From the NCBI GenBank assembly GCA_944333055.1, contig CALVKT010000035.1:1-40855 (forward strand): 40,855 bases of DNA. The letters run 5' to 3'. Numbering within the stretch: the stretch's first letter is position 1; every line of letters begins with the position of its first letter. This stretch comes from an uncultured Clostridia bacterium (GTDB lineage: Bacteria; Bacillota; Clostridia; Christensenellales; Aristaeellaceae). Under the pieces are notes generated by a model that made no database searches, was not told the origin of the DNA, and saw only the letters and a list, made by a program, of their open reading frames with translations. Both the position numbers and the translations under genes were made by a program. Shown here piece after piece: positions 24,733 to 37,591 of this stretch.

Positions 24733-24753
24733 GCGCATCCGCACGGGATGCGC
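24733..24753. terminator. Bidirectional terminator between the PBP and TPR genes
   Basis: An 8-bp stem (24733-24740 with 24746-24753) between convergent genes. The minus exit is CTTTTTC; the plus exit is CCAATTTT. Confidence 0.7.
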
Positions 24754-24769
24754 CCAATTTTATGCTGTT

Positions 24770-25462
24770 TTACTTGTCCCTGAGCTGATCGCGCAGCTCG
24801 TCGATCTTCTGGGGCGTCGCGTAATTGAGCGGGGCGGACATGCCCCTTCGCGCCGTGTCGAGCCTGTCCTTTGCGCTCTCGATGTCGCCGCGCTCGATGT
24901 CGTACAGCGCGAGAAAGTAGTTGGTGTCGATGGCCTTGGGCTTGATGGCGATGGCCTTGTCAAAGTAAATCTTCGCCGTCTCCTTGTCGCCCTTGAGGCG
25001 GTAATATGCCTGCGCGAGGTTGTCAAGGAACACCGGGTCTTCCTCGTCGTACTCGACGGCCTCCTGGTTGAAGCGGATCGCCTCGTCGGCGTCGCCCTGC
25101 TCGATCTTGAGATAGCCGATGATGCTGTAGAGCGTGCCGTTCTTCGTGCGGCGGAATTCGTCCGTGAGAATCTCCATCGCCCGGTCCAGGCGGCCTTTCT
25201 GCCAGAGGATGATCGAATAGTTGATGTGCAGATCGACCTTCTCCTTGTCGGTCATGGGCATCTTCTCCATCTTCTTGAGCACCTCCAGCGCCTTATCGAA
25301 CTGGCTGGTGCGGATGAGCAGCACGCTGTAGCTGCGCAGCAGGCGCGCCTTGTCCATCCCCTTTTCGTACGCCTCTTCATACAGCTTGAGTGCCGTCCTG
25401 TAGTCTCCCTTGCTGTGCGCGGTCAGCGCCTTGTTGCCGACCATATTGCCCATAAAACTCAT
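24770..25462 (-). CDS. Tetratricopeptide repeat protein
   Basis: A 230-residue, all-helical soluble protein with about five TPR-like units (for example ALKLYEEAYEKG, ALEVLKKMEKM, AIRFNQEAVEYDEEDP, AKIYFDKAIAIKP). It starts MSFMGNMVGNKALTAHSKGDY, with no signal peptide. TPR proteins mediate protein contacts; no partner can be named. Its ATG overlaps the mrfB stop (ATGA) and a GGAGG lies 10 nt upstream, so it is the last gene of a coupled four-gene operon and may work with MrfA and MrfB. The C-terminal half of mrfB also looks TPR-like. Confidence 0.85.
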   Translation of the reverse strand: MSFMGNMVGNKALTAHSKGDYRTALKLYEEAYEKGMDKARLLRSYSVLLIRTSQFDKALEVLKKMEKMPMTDKEKVDLHINYSIILWQKGRLDRAMEILTDEFRRTKNGTLYSIIGYLKIEQGDADEAIRFNQEAVEYDEEDPVFLDNLAQAYYRLKGDKETAKIYFDKAIAIKPKAIDTNYFLALYDIERGDIESAKDRLDTARRGMSAPLNYATPQKIDELRDQLRDK

Positions 25463-26622
25463 GGCTTGTGTTCCTCCCATCGATGTCGATCCTGTTTTGC
25501 GCGCAAGCGCGCGATGCGCCTGTAAAGGAGCGCTGTCTCCCGCTCGTCCGGGCCGTGCAGCGGCGCGGCGTTGAGCGAAACGCGCAGCGCGCCCAGCGCG
25601 TAATGCAGCGCTTGCGGAATGTCTTTGGCGATGTGTTCGTAATACTTGGCAAGCTCGATGTACGGCCACGTGCCGCCTGCGCCCTTTGCGATCATGTGCC
25701 GGCAGGTTTCAACGGCTTCGGCCCACTCGTGTTCCCGCTTGTAGCTGACGGCCAGGTGCATGTGCGCCTGCGCGCAGAGCGTGCTGTGGCCCAGTATCTT
25801 GAAGCAGGCGCGCGCCCGCTGCGTGTGTCCGCCGCGAAGGAGCGTGCGCCCGACGCCCAGCACGTCCTGCGCATGCGCAAGCTGCTGCGGCGCGCGAAAC
25901 GCGGCGCACAGATGCCCCGTCAGCGCGGCGAGGCTGCGGACATCCTCAAAATTGTGGCGCAGCACATCGTCAAGCAACGCCTCTTCCCCCGTGCGGATGT
26001 AATCGAAATACCGCTGGGGAACCTGCGCGCCCGGCAGATCGTCGCAGCGCCGCTGGCCGAGCACCGCCGCCTCCAGCGTCGCCAGGTTGCAGCGCTTGAG
26101 GCGAAGCTTGTACACGCGCCGGCAGGCGTGCAGCAGATCCAGATGCGGCATCTGCGTCAGAGGCAGGCGGATGCGGTGCAGGATCATCCGCGACTCGATC
26201 AGCGGTAGATCGAACGCCTTGCCGTTGAACGAAACGATCGTGTCAAAGCGGCGCAGCAGCCCGGCCATTTCCTCAAGCATTGCGCCCTCGCCGCCGTAGT
26301 GGCGCATGACGTACTGGCGAATGACCATGCCGCGCGCGTCAAAGAACCCGATCCCGATCTCAAAGGCCACCGTGCCCGCGCCGCCGCTCAGGCCCGTCGT
26401 CTCCGTATCCAGAAACAGCACGCGCTCAAGCGCCCAGCGCGTGCCGGAAAAGGCCGGATCACAGGCGCGGATGTCCTCCAGCGTGACGCGCTCGATGCCG
26501 TAGAGCGCGTCGAGCGGGACGACGTGCTCCCGGCAGAAGAAGGGCTCGCCGGGGTCCGGCATCTGCGGCGTGGGCGGCTTGCCGGCGGAGACGGCCATCA
26601 GGCGCTCTCGCAGGTTCCTCAT
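25459..26622 (-). CDS. mrfB: DEDD-type exonuclease, MrfB (YprB) family
   Basis: In Bacillus, MrfB acts with helicase MrfA in repair of mitomycin C adducts independent of UvrABC. The 387-residue protein has a ribonuclease H-like exonuclease domain: Asp72 and Glu74 (FLDTETTGLSGG), Asp138 (FNGKAFDLP), and His223 with Asp227 (RHNFEDVRSL), the complete DEDDh set. The C-terminal part (about 245-385) is helical with TPR-like repeats. The ATG at 26622 overlaps the mrfA stop, and its stop overlaps the TPR gene start. The frame is open further upstream but within mrfA. Confidence 0.9.
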   Translation of the reverse strand: MRNLRERLMAVSAGKPPTPQMPDPGEPFFCREHVVPLDALYGIERVTLEDIRACDPAFSGTRWALERVLFLDTETTGLSGGAGTVAFEIGIGFFDARGMVIRQYVMRHYGGEGAMLEEMAGLLRRFDTIVSFNGKAFDLPLIESRMILHRIRLPLTQMPHLDLLHACRRVYKLRLKRCNLATLEAAVLGQRRCDDLPGAQVPQRYFDYIRTGEEALLDDVLRHNFEDVRSLAALTGHLCAAFRAPQQLAHAQDVLGVGRTLLRGGHTQRARACFKILGHSTLCAQAHMHLAVSYKREHEWAEAVETCRHMIAKGAGGTWPYIELAKYYEHIAKDIPQALHYALGALRVSLNAAPLHGPDERETALLYRRIARLRAKQDRHRWEEHKP

Positions 26623-28889
26623 AGCGCCATCAGCCTTTCCGTGAGCGCAAGCGCTGTCTGCTTGCCGCGCTCGCCGACCTCTGCGCGCGGGCCGACACAC
26701 GAGGGGCAGCCCGCCTCGCACGCGCACGACTTGATCAGCGCGTGCACATCGCCGAAGATCAGGCTGCGCATGCCGTACACGCGCTCGCTCAGGCCGATGC
26801 CGCCTGCATAGTTGTCAAAGACGAGGATCGTCGGCAGGCGCGTGAACGGATCGCGCACGCGATACTGCACGCAGATGTCGCGCGGCGAGCACATCAGGTA
26901 CAGCGGGATGATCTGGCGCAGCGCGTTGGCGATGCCCAGCATGCCGCCCTGCAGGTCGTCCATGGAGAAGCCCGCGGTCATGCACTCATCGAGCGCCCAC
27001 CAGCAGGCGGTGGTCGGCATCTCCAACTCCGGCAGATCGACCGGGCCAAAGCCCAGCGTCTCCTGCGTGTCGAGCTTGAACTTCTTGAACATCGTCACCA
27101 GCCAGGTGACGAGCACCTCGCCGTAGGCCAGCGTGCCCGCGCCCAGCGGCTGCTCCTTGAGCACGTCGAGCACCTTCACGCTGGTGTTGAGGTCCGCATC
27201 GGTGTAGTAATCGACGTTGACGCCGCGCACATACGCCTTCTTCTCGGTGAAGTCGAGCTTTTCCACCTGAAACTGCCGGCCTTCGTGCATGTAGATCGCG
27301 TGCTCGTGCAGCAGCATGGGCACCGTGTAGCGGTCCATCTCGCCGATGACGTTGTGATGCGCCGGATTGCTGATGTCGATGATCACGAAGTTCTCGCTGG
27401 TCACCGAGCGCAGCGAGAGATCCGCCGCCGGGAATTCCTCGGCCATCCAGTAGTAGCGTCCGCCGGTCAGGTGGACGATGTGCTCCTCGCAGAGATAGTC
27501 GAGCAGTTCCTGCGTGGAGACGCCCTCGGCGTAGCTTTCCCCCGCCTCAAAGGGCAGCTCATACGCCGCGCACTTGACGTGGCCCAGCAGCACATACAGG
27601 TTGTCCGGATGCACCAGCGCGTTCTCCGGCGACTGGCCGAAGAAGTATGCCGGGTGCGTGACGATGTACTGATCCAATGCCGAGGAGGACGCGACCAGAA
27701 TCGTCAGCGCCGTGTTCTTCCTGCGCCCGGCGCGGCCCGCCTCCTGCCAGGTGCTGGCAATGGAGCCGGGATAACCGCACATCACGCAGGCGTCGAGCTG
27801 GCCGATGTCAATGCCCAGCTCCAGCGCGTTGGTGGAGACAACCGTGCGAATCTCGCCGCAGCGCAGCCCGCGCTCGATCTCGCGCCTGAGCGTGGGCAGA
27901 TAACCGCCGCGATAGCCGCGCACGCGCCCGGCGTTGCCCAGCGGGTCGCGCACGCGCTCCTTGAGGTGGCGCGTGAGCACCTCGACCGTCAGGCGCGATT
28001 TGCCAAAGACGATGGTCGGGATGTCGTTGTCCACGAGCATGGACGCGATGCGCAGCGTCTCCTGCAGGACGGATTTGCGCATACCAAGCTGACGGTTGAC
28101 CACAGGCGGATTGTAAAACACGATGTGCTTTTCGCCGCTGGCCGCGCCGCTCTCATCGACGAGCGACACGGGCCGGCCGATGAGCGTTTGGGCGAGCTCG
28201 CCGGGGTTGGCGATCGTCGCCGAGCAGCATATGAATTGCGGCGTTGAGCCGTAGAACCGGCACAGGCGCATCAGCCGCCTGATGACGTTGGCGAGGTTGG
28301 AACCGAACACGCCGCGATAGGCGTGGATCTCGTCGATGACGATGTAGCGCAGGTTTTCAAAGAGCTTGACCCATTTGGTGTGATGCGGCAGGATGCCGGC
28401 ATGCAGCATGTCCGGATTGGTGACGACGATGTGCCCCGCCTGGCGCACCTGTCGCCGGGCCGCCGCCGGCGTGTCGCCGTCGTAGGTGTACGTCTTGACG
28501 TCCGCACCCACGCCTTCGATGAGCGCGTAGAGCTCGGACACCTGGTCGGCCGAGAGCGCCTTTGTGGGAAACAGGTAGAGCGCCCGCGCGTCCGGCTCGT
28601 GCAAAATGGTGTTCAGCACCGGCAGATTGTAACACAGCGTCTTGCCGGAAGCCGTCGGCGTCACGACGCAGACGTCCTGCTTCTGCGCGGCCAGATCGAA
28701 CGCCTGCCGCTGATGGCTGTATAGCCGGTAGATGCCCCGCGCTTGCAGCACGGGCGTCAATCTTGTATCCATCTGCGGCGGGAAATCCGCATAGATCGCC
28801 TCGCGCGCCGGTATCGTCTCCCAGTGCGTGACGTTCTCCATGAAGGACGGCGTATCTTTGAGCCGGCCGAGCAGCTGTTCAAGGTTCAT
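26619..28889 (-). CDS. mrfA: DExH-box DNA helicase, MrfA (YprA) family
   Basis: A 756-residue superfamily 2 helicase. Motif I is TASGKT (79-84), motif II DEIH (186-189), then SATI, GYPGSIASTWQEAGRAGRR (motif VI region) and a C-terminal DUF1998-type zinc site with Cys722, Cys724, Cys728 and Cys731 (CACEAGCPSC). This is the architecture of Bacillus MrfA. It unwinds DNA for the partner nuclease, MrfB, encoded next. Its ATG overlaps the stop of the upstream membrane protein gene. No LexA box was found at the operon promoter, so it seems not to be SOS-controlled. Confidence 0.92.
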   Translation of the reverse strand: MNLEQLLGRLKDTPSFMENVTHWETIPAREAIYADFPPQMDTRLTPVLQARGIYRLYSHQRQAFDLAAQKQDVCVVTPTASGKTLCYNLPVLNTILHEPDARALYLFPTKALSADQVSELYALIEGVGADVKTYTYDGDTPAAARRQVRQAGHIVVTNPDMLHAGILPHHTKWVKLFENLRYIVIDEIHAYRGVFGSNLANVIRRLMRLCRFYGSTPQFICCSATIANPGELAQTLIGRPVSLVDESGAASGEKHIVFYNPPVVNRQLGMRKSVLQETLRIASMLVDNDIPTIVFGKSRLTVEVLTRHLKERVRDPLGNAGRVRGYRGGYLPTLRREIERGLRCGEIRTVVSTNALELGIDIGQLDACVMCGYPGSIASTWQEAGRAGRRKNTALTILVASSSALDQYIVTHPAYFFGQSPENALVHPDNLYVLLGHVKCAAYELPFEAGESYAEGVSTQELLDYLCEEHIVHLTGGRYYWMAEEFPAADLSLRSVTSENFVIIDISNPAHHNVIGEMDRYTVPMLLHEHAIYMHEGRQFQVEKLDFTEKKAYVRGVNVDYYTDADLNTSVKVLDVLKEQPLGAGTLAYGEVLVTWLVTMFKKFKLDTQETLGFGPVDLPELEMPTTACWWALDECMTAGFSMDDLQGGMLGIANALRQIIPLYLMCSPRDICVQYRVRDPFTRLPTILVFDNYAGGIGLSERVYGMRSLIFGDVHALIKSCACEAGCPSCVGPRAEVGERGKQTALALTERLMAL

Positions 28890-30451
28890 GCGATCCCTCC
28901 TGACTCGCGTGCGCCGCAGGCGGACAGCCCCAGCGCGCAGACAGAAACATACGTGGCGATCAGAATCGGCTGCGTGACGTTGATGAGCATCACCAGCCCA
29001 TAGGCAAAGACCGCGGCAAACGCGCCGCAGGGCAGCGGGTCGTCCCCGGCCCGGCGCAGCAGCGTCCTGAATACGGCGAGATAGAACGCGGCAAAGGCGA
29101 TCATGCCAAACAGGCCGCAGGTGAGCAGCATCTGCAGGAGCTGGCAGTGGGGATCGTTGAACACGCCGGTGCGCAGCATGGACGGATCGTCAAAATACGG
29201 CATGAGCACGCGCAGCGTCGTTTCCATACCCGCGCCGAAGAGCTTGCGCACGATGTCGTAATCGGCATACGCCCGCAGCGAACGGATGAAGGCAAACCCG
29301 CGCAGCGAACCCCAACTGTCGTTGAACCGGAGGAAGGACGCGGCTTCGCCCAGATCGGTTTGCGTATCGAACACGGAGAAATAGACGATCAAGGCCAGCA
29401 TGGCGAGCACGGCAAGCGCAAGCGCGGCGAACAGCGCGCGGCTCACCCGCCCGACGTCCGGCGCCCGGCATCCGCGGCGCGCGCAAAGCAGGCAGATCAC
29501 GGCCAGGAGCAGCAAACAAGCGCCGAGCGCCTGGCAGACGTGCCACTCAAAGAGCATGCCCGGCAGGCCGGAGAGATCCGGCTGATACGGGCTGAAGCGC
29601 AGCGCCGAGAAGACGATGGGCAGCGAGAAGCACGCCGCCGCCCACAGCGCCAGCGCGCGCGCCATCCGCCGGAAATCCCCGCCGCTGCGCGCCGAGAGCG
29701 CCAGGCAGGCCAGATGCAGTCCGAGCAGCGCGCTGTCCGTGCGGGAGGCCGACGCGCCCAGCGCCATCGCCGCCGCGCAGGCGAAGCCCAGCAGCCGCAT
29801 GCGCGGCGTCTTCGCGAACACGAACTGCCCGCCCGCCAGCGGGAACATCAGCACCAGATACGTGCCGAAGAAGTCAAAGTGGCCGATCGTGGACAGATAG
29901 GTGCTCTCCTGCCCGCGCTTGATGCGCGCATAAAAGCGGAGCGGATCGATGCCCATCGCATTGGCCACGCCCAGCAGCGCGATGGCGGACGCGCTGAGCA
30001 GCACGGGAATCAGCAGCCGGTCGTTTCGCCGTCCGCGCGCGATCAGGAAGAACGCCGCGCCGCAGCAGAGCATGAAGACGAGGCCGCAGTACCGGCCTTC
30101 GCTGCCGTCGAGCATGGTCTGCTCGAACCCGTTGACCGCGCAGGCGATCACGCACGCGAGCAAAAACAGCGCCATGCAGGCCCCGGCAGGCGAGCGCAGC
30201 CTGCGGGACGGCTCGCGCACGATGCGATGCGTTTTGCCGCCGCGCGGCATGCACAGCGAAACCGCCATCAGCGCGGCCAGCACGGGCACGACCCGGCAGA
30301 CCGCCGCGACCTTGATGCGGTTGATGTCAAAGAACGCATCGTGAAAGAGCAGCGGCACGACGCAGAGCATGAACGCCATGCACAGCGCTGCGATCCCATC
30401 GGGCAGCGCGGGCCATACCCGCTTCATTCGTGCAGCAGCTTCACATCGCAT
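28886..30451 (-). CDS. O-antigen ligase-like polytopic membrane protein
   Basis: A 521-residue membrane protein with at least eleven hydrophobic segments and a large loop near residues 380-440 (FLRFNDSWGSLRGFAF, then KLFGAGMETTLRVLMP), the general plan of Wzy/WaaL O-antigen ligase and polymerase proteins. In Gram-positives such proteins join glycans to lipid or wall carriers. No glycosyltransferases lie nearby, so the substrate is unknown. The ATG at 30451 is taken as the start; an ATG eight codons later is equally possible since neither has a strong ribosome site. It is the first gene of the operon with mrfA and mrfB, which is an odd pairing. Confidence 0.78.
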   Translation of the reverse strand: MRCEAAARMKRVWPALPDGIAALCMAFMLCVVPLLFHDAFFDINRIKVAAVCRVVPVLAALMAVSLCMPRGGKTHRIVREPSRRLRSPAGACMALFLLACVIACAVNGFEQTMLDGSEGRYCGLVFMLCCGAAFFLIARGRRNDRLLIPVLLSASAIALLGVANAMGIDPLRFYARIKRGQESTYLSTIGHFDFFGTYLVLMFPLAGGQFVFAKTPRMRLLGFACAAAMALGASASRTDSALLGLHLACLALSARSGGDFRRMARALALWAAACFSLPIVFSALRFSPYQPDLSGLPGMLFEWHVCQALGACLLLLAVICLLCARRGCRAPDVGRVSRALFAALALAVLAMLALIVYFSVFDTQTDLGEAASFLRFNDSWGSLRGFAFIRSLRAYADYDIVRKLFGAGMETTLRVLMPYFDDPSMLRTGVFNDPHCQLLQMLLTCGLFGMIAFAAFYLAVFRTLLRRAGDDPLPCGAFAAVFAYGLVMLINVTQPILIATYVSVCALGLSACGARESGGIA

Positions 30452-30484
30452 CGTTTCCCGGCCCTTCGTTTTCAAGTCCCCTCT

Positions 30485-30513
30485 ATTGTAAATCATCTGC
30501 GCGCGCTGCGCAA
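30485..30513 (-). promoter_or_regulatory. Promoter of the ligase-like, mrfA, mrfB, TPR operon
   Basis: On the minus strand, TTGCGC (30508-30513) and TACAAT (30485-30490) are separated by 17 bp, 34 bp before the first ATG. Confidence 0.75.
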
Positions 30514-30520
30514 GACAAAA

Positions 30521-30548
30521 ACGAGAGCGGGCCGATCGCCCGCCCTCG

Positions 30549-30549
<1 letters not shown>
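30521..30549 (-). terminator. Terminator of ctsR-clpC
   Basis: A 12-bp stem with one mismatch (30521-30532 with 30538-30549, inner loop about 5 nt) starts at the clpC stop codon and exits into TTTTTG on the minus strand, just before the next promoter. Confidence 0.75.
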
Positions 30550-32906
<2,357 letters not shown>

Positions 32907-32924
32907 GACCGATCACCTTCCCCG

Positions 32925-33389
32925 TCAGGCGCGGCGCTTGGCCAGCGCCAGGATCATGCTGCGCAGCGTGCCCGCGCACAGCGCGTCTTTCATCGCCAGC
33001 GGCATGGGCACGGCCTGCGGCGAGAGCGCGGCCTGCATGAGGTCGGCCTCCTGCGGCGTGACGATCTTTTCCATCTTCAAGTGCTCGATGATCTTCATGG
33101 CGTCCGTGCTGCTGATCGACGTGCCGATGCGCTGGTAGAGCGACTGAAGCAGCTCCTCGCGGCTGGTGGCCGCCAGCCGGACGATCCGGATATAGCCGCC
33201 GCCGCCGCGCCGGGATTCGATCACATAGCCGTGATCCGGCGTGAAGCGCGTGGAGAGCACGTAGTTGATCTGAGAAGGCGCGCACTGAAAGTGCTCCGCC
33301 AGCTCGTTTCGGCGCAGTTCGATCTCGCTGGTTTCATCCTCCATCAGCGCCTTGATAAAGTCCTCGATGGAATCGCTGAGCAGCCTCAT
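32925..33389 (-). CDS. ctsR: Stress gene repressor CtsR
   Basis: Winged-helix repressor of class III heat-shock genes such as clp. The 154-residue protein has the family length. The N-terminal HTH (LRRNELAEHFQCAPSQINYVLSTRF) and the wing with RGGGGYIRI, a Gly-rich loop that acts as thermosensor in Bacillus, are both present, followed by the helical C-terminal dimer domain. GAGGTG lies 8 nt before the ATG. It is cotranscribed with clpC and has a CtsR-type operator at its own promoter, so it is autoregulated. McsA and McsB, which normally control CtsR, are not encoded here. Confidence 0.95.
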   Translation of the reverse strand: MRLLSDSIEDFIKALMEDETSEIELRRNELAEHFQCAPSQINYVLSTRFTPDHGYVIESRRGGGGYIRIVRLAATSREELLQSLYQRIGTSISSTDAMKIIEHLKMEKIVTPQEADLMQAALSPQAVPMPLAMKDALCAGTLRSMILALAKRRA

Positions 33390-33417
33390 ATTTCAACACC
33401 TCGCTGTATTCAATGGG

Positions 33418-33434
33418 TTTAACTTACTTTGACC
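33418..33434 (-). promoter_or_regulatory. CtsR operator
   Basis: On the minus strand, GGTCAAA, three bases, AGTTAAA: one half-site is perfect and the other differs by one base from the CtsR consensus (RGTCAAA repeated with a 3-bp gap). It lies 9 bp past the -10 of the ctsR promoter, where it would block transcription. Confidence 0.85.
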
Positions 33435-33443
33435 TTCTCATAT

Positions 33444-33472
33444 ATTATACGCCTTTTCAATTCGCCGCGCAA
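33444..33472 (-). promoter_or_regulatory. Promoter of ctsR-clpC
   Basis: On the minus strand, TTGCGC (33467-33472) and TATAAT (33444-33449) are separated by 17 bp. The -35 lies inside the first copy of a 24-bp tandem repeat. Confidence 0.8.
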
Positions 33473-33504
33473 GACCAAATTCAATTCGCCGCGCAAGACC
33501 AAAT
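33457..33504. repeat. Perfect 24-bp tandem duplication in the ctsR promoter region
   Basis: Bases 33457-33480 are repeated exactly at 33481-33504. Each copy contains TTGCGC on the minus strand, so the ctsR -35 is duplicated; only the copy nearer the gene is properly spaced from TATAAT. The second copy ends 5 bp before the divergent ABC-F gene's -35. Confidence 0.9.
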
Positions 33505-33509
33505 TTGCC

Positions 33510-33538
33510 TTGCGCTTCGCCGGTTGGTATCGTATAAT
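33510..33538 (+). promoter_or_regulatory. Promoter of the ABC-F, udk, transporter operon
   Basis: TTGCGC (33510-33515) and TATAAT (33533-33538) are separated by 17 bp. It is divergent from the ctsR promoter and uses the same hexamers. Confidence 0.8.
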
Positions 33539-33587
33539 AAGTTGATTTGTTTTGAATCGAACTACGCAGGACGGGAGCAATGAAACC

Positions 33588-35504
<1,917 letters not shown>

Positions 35505-35521
35505 GAAAAGGAGCGAACGCC

Positions 35522-36166
35522 ATGCTGTTCATCGGAATCTGCGGCGCGAGCGGCAGCGGAAAGTCTACGCTGGCCGAAGAACTGGCCAAAATGGTCAACA
35601 AGAGCATCCTGATCATCAATCAGGACGCCTACTACTATGATCATCCGGACATGTCCTTCGAGGATCGCTGCCGGCTCAACTACGACGAGCCGGCCATCTT
35701 CGACCACGACCTGCTGCTGGAAGACGTCTGCGCGCTGCTGGAGGGCCATCGTGTGCTGCGCAAGCGCTACGACTATGCCAATCATCGCCGCGCGCCGCAG
35801 CAGGAGGAATACCTCGAGCCGCACGATGTGATCATCGTGGAGGGCATCCACGCGTTCTACGATGCGCGCCTGCGCCAGATGATGGATCTCAAGCTCTACA
35901 TGCACGTGGAGTCGGATATCTGCCTGCTGCGCCGGATTCAGCGCGACATCAACGAGCGCGGCCGCGCCATCGACAACATCTCCTCGCAGTATCTGACGAC
36001 CGTCAAGCCGATGTTCGACCAGTTCATCCGCAATTACGAGCAGTACGCCGACGTGATCGTCGCGGGCGGCGGCAAGAACGCCCGGATCACCGAGATCCTC
36101 GCCGGCTACATCAACAACGACCTGCACCTGTATCGCGGCGCGCACCGCAGGAGGTTTTCATGCTGA
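35522..36166 (+). CDS. udk: Uridine kinase
   Basis: Phosphorylates uridine and cytidine for pyrimidine salvage. The 214-residue product has the P loop GASGSGKST (8-16), NQDAYYYDHPD with the substrate-binding Asp, the lid RRIQRDINERGR, and the YEQYADVIV segment of the family. AAGGAG lies 8 nt before the ATG. It follows the ABC-F gene by 17 bp, and its last 7 bases overlap the next gene, so the three form an operon. Confidence 0.93.
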   Translation: MLFIGICGASGSGKSTLAEELAKMVNKSILIINQDAYYYDHPDMSFEDRCRLNYDEPAIFDHDLLLEDVCALLEGHRVLRKRYDYANHRRAPQQEEYLEPHDVIIVEGIHAFYDARLRQMMDLKLYMHVESDICLLRRIQRDINERGRAIDNISSQYLTTVKPMFDQFIRNYEQYADVIVAGGGKNARITEILAGYINNDLHLYRGAHRRRFSC

Positions 36167-37407
36167 AGCACTATACGCAGGAAGAAAAGGCCTGGATGCT
36201 CTACGACTGGTCCAACTCCGCCTTCTCCGCGATCGTGGCTTCCATCGTCCTGCCCGTGTTCTTCAAGACGATCGCGGAGGGTCAGGGCGTCAGCGCCGTG
36301 GATGCCACGGCCTACTGGGGCTACGCCACGTCGCTGGGCACGCTGATCTGCGCCGTGCTCGCGCCGTTCCTCGGCGCGCTCGGCGACTTTGAGGGCATGA
36401 AGAAGAAGCTGTTCACCGCCTTCCTGCTGCTGGGCGTGGTCAGCACGTTCATGCTCGCGCTGACGGACAGCTGGCAGGGGCTGCTGCTGTTTTACGTGCT
36501 GGGCACGCTGGGCTTCTCCGGCTCCTGCCTGTACTATGACAGCTTCCTGCTCGACGTGACGGACATCTCGCGCATGGATCGCGTCTCCTCCGTGGGCTAT
36601 GGTCTGGGGTACATCGGCGGCTCGACGATTCCGCTGGTTCTCTCCCTCGTGCTCATCCAGTACGGCAGCCGCTTCGGCGTGCCGACGATGCTGGCCACAA
36701 AATTCTCCTTCGTGCTCACGGCGGTGTGGTGGCTGCTGTTCTCCGTGCCGATGCTGCGCCACGTGCGCCAGAAGCACGCCGCATCGCCCAGCCGCAGCCT
36801 GCTGACAGATACCGTGCACAACATGCGCGCGACGCTCGCCAAGATCGTCAAGAACAAGGGCGTGTTCTTCTTCCTCATCGCCTACTTCTTCTACATCGAC
36901 GGCGTGGGCACCATCATCCACATGGCGACGGTGTTCGGCGCGTCCTGCGGGCTGGAGACGATGGACCTGATGGTCGTGCTGCTCGTCGTGCAGATCGTCG
37001 CCTTCCCCTTCGCCATCCTCTACGGCAGTCTGGCCGGGAAGTTCGGCTCCCGCAAGATGATCCTCTTTGGCATCGCGACGTACACCGTCGTCTGCATGCT
37101 GGGCTTTCAGCTGCAGGAGCTCAAGGATTTCCTGATGCTCGCCGTGCTGGTGGGCACCGCGCAGGGCGGCATCCAGGCGCTCTCCCGCTCCTGCTACGGC
37201 AAGCTCATCCCCGCAGAGCAGGCCGGCGAGTACTTCGGGTTCTTCGATGTGTTCGGCAAGTTCTCGGCCGTCATCGGCCCGACGCTCTTCGGCGTCGTCG
37301 CACAGCTCACCGGCGTGACCCGCTACGGCGCGCTGGCCGTGATGGCGATGTTCCTGCTGGGCGGCGGCATCTTCCTCTTCCTCGTGCCGCGGCAGGATGA
37401 AGCGTGA
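36160..37407 (+). CDS. MFS transporter, UMF1 (Atg22-like) family
   Basis: A 415-residue protein with about twelve hydrophobic segments. The N terminus KAWMLYDWSNSAFSAIV and the YYDSFLLDVT segment are typical of the UMF1/Atg22-like branch of the major facilitator superfamily. The central loop (about 200-225) is basic. Bacterial members are mostly uncharacterised, and vacuolar Atg22 exports amino acids. AGGAGG lies 6 nt before the ATG, inside the end of udk, which overlaps by 7 bp. The pairing with a nucleoside kinase could hint at nucleoside transport, but there is no direct evidence. Confidence 0.88.
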   Translation: MLKHYTQEEKAWMLYDWSNSAFSAIVASIVLPVFFKTIAEGQGVSAVDATAYWGYATSLGTLICAVLAPFLGALGDFEGMKKKLFTAFLLLGVVSTFMLALTDSWQGLLLFYVLGTLGFSGSCLYYDSFLLDVTDISRMDRVSSVGYGLGYIGGSTIPLVLSLVLIQYGSRFGVPTMLATKFSFVLTAVWWLLFSVPMLRHVRQKHAASPSRSLLTDTVHNMRATLAKIVKNKGVFFFLIAYFFYIDGVGTIIHMATVFGASCGLETMDLMVVLLVVQIVAFPFAILYGSLAGKFGSRKMILFGIATYTVVCMLGFQLQELKDFLMLAVLVGTAQGGIQALSRSCYGKLIPAEQAGEYFGFFDVFGKFSAVIGPTLFGVVAQLTGVTRYGALAVMAMFLLGGGIFLFLVPRQDEA

Positions 37408-37427
37408 GGCGATAAAGGCACATGCAC

Positions 37428-37466
37428 AAAGATCCGGATCGAGCGGTCAACTCGGTCCGGATCTTT
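37428..37466 (+). terminator. Terminator of the ABC-F, udk, transporter operon
   Basis: A strong 11-bp stem (37428-37438 with 37456-37466), with a short inner GAG/CTC pairing, followed by a T run. Bases 37467-37591 up to the convergent MerR gene show no gene. Confidence 0.9.
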
Positions 37467-37591
37467 TTTTATATACCCTGAAAAAGCGCACGACATCAGG
37501 CCGCTTCCAAAGGATGTGATGCTGATTTCTGAAGCGGAGCGTAGCGACCATTGCGGTTCCGATTGGCCGTTTTCATCAAGAATGAAAATGA

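Noticed and set aside
30452-30545. SOS control of the mrfA-mrfB operon
   Set aside because: No GAAC-N4-GTTC type box was seen in the promoter region.
33457-33504. The duplicated 24-bp unit as extra CtsR half-sites
   Set aside because: The units contain TTTGGTC, not GGTCAAA or its complement TTTGACC.
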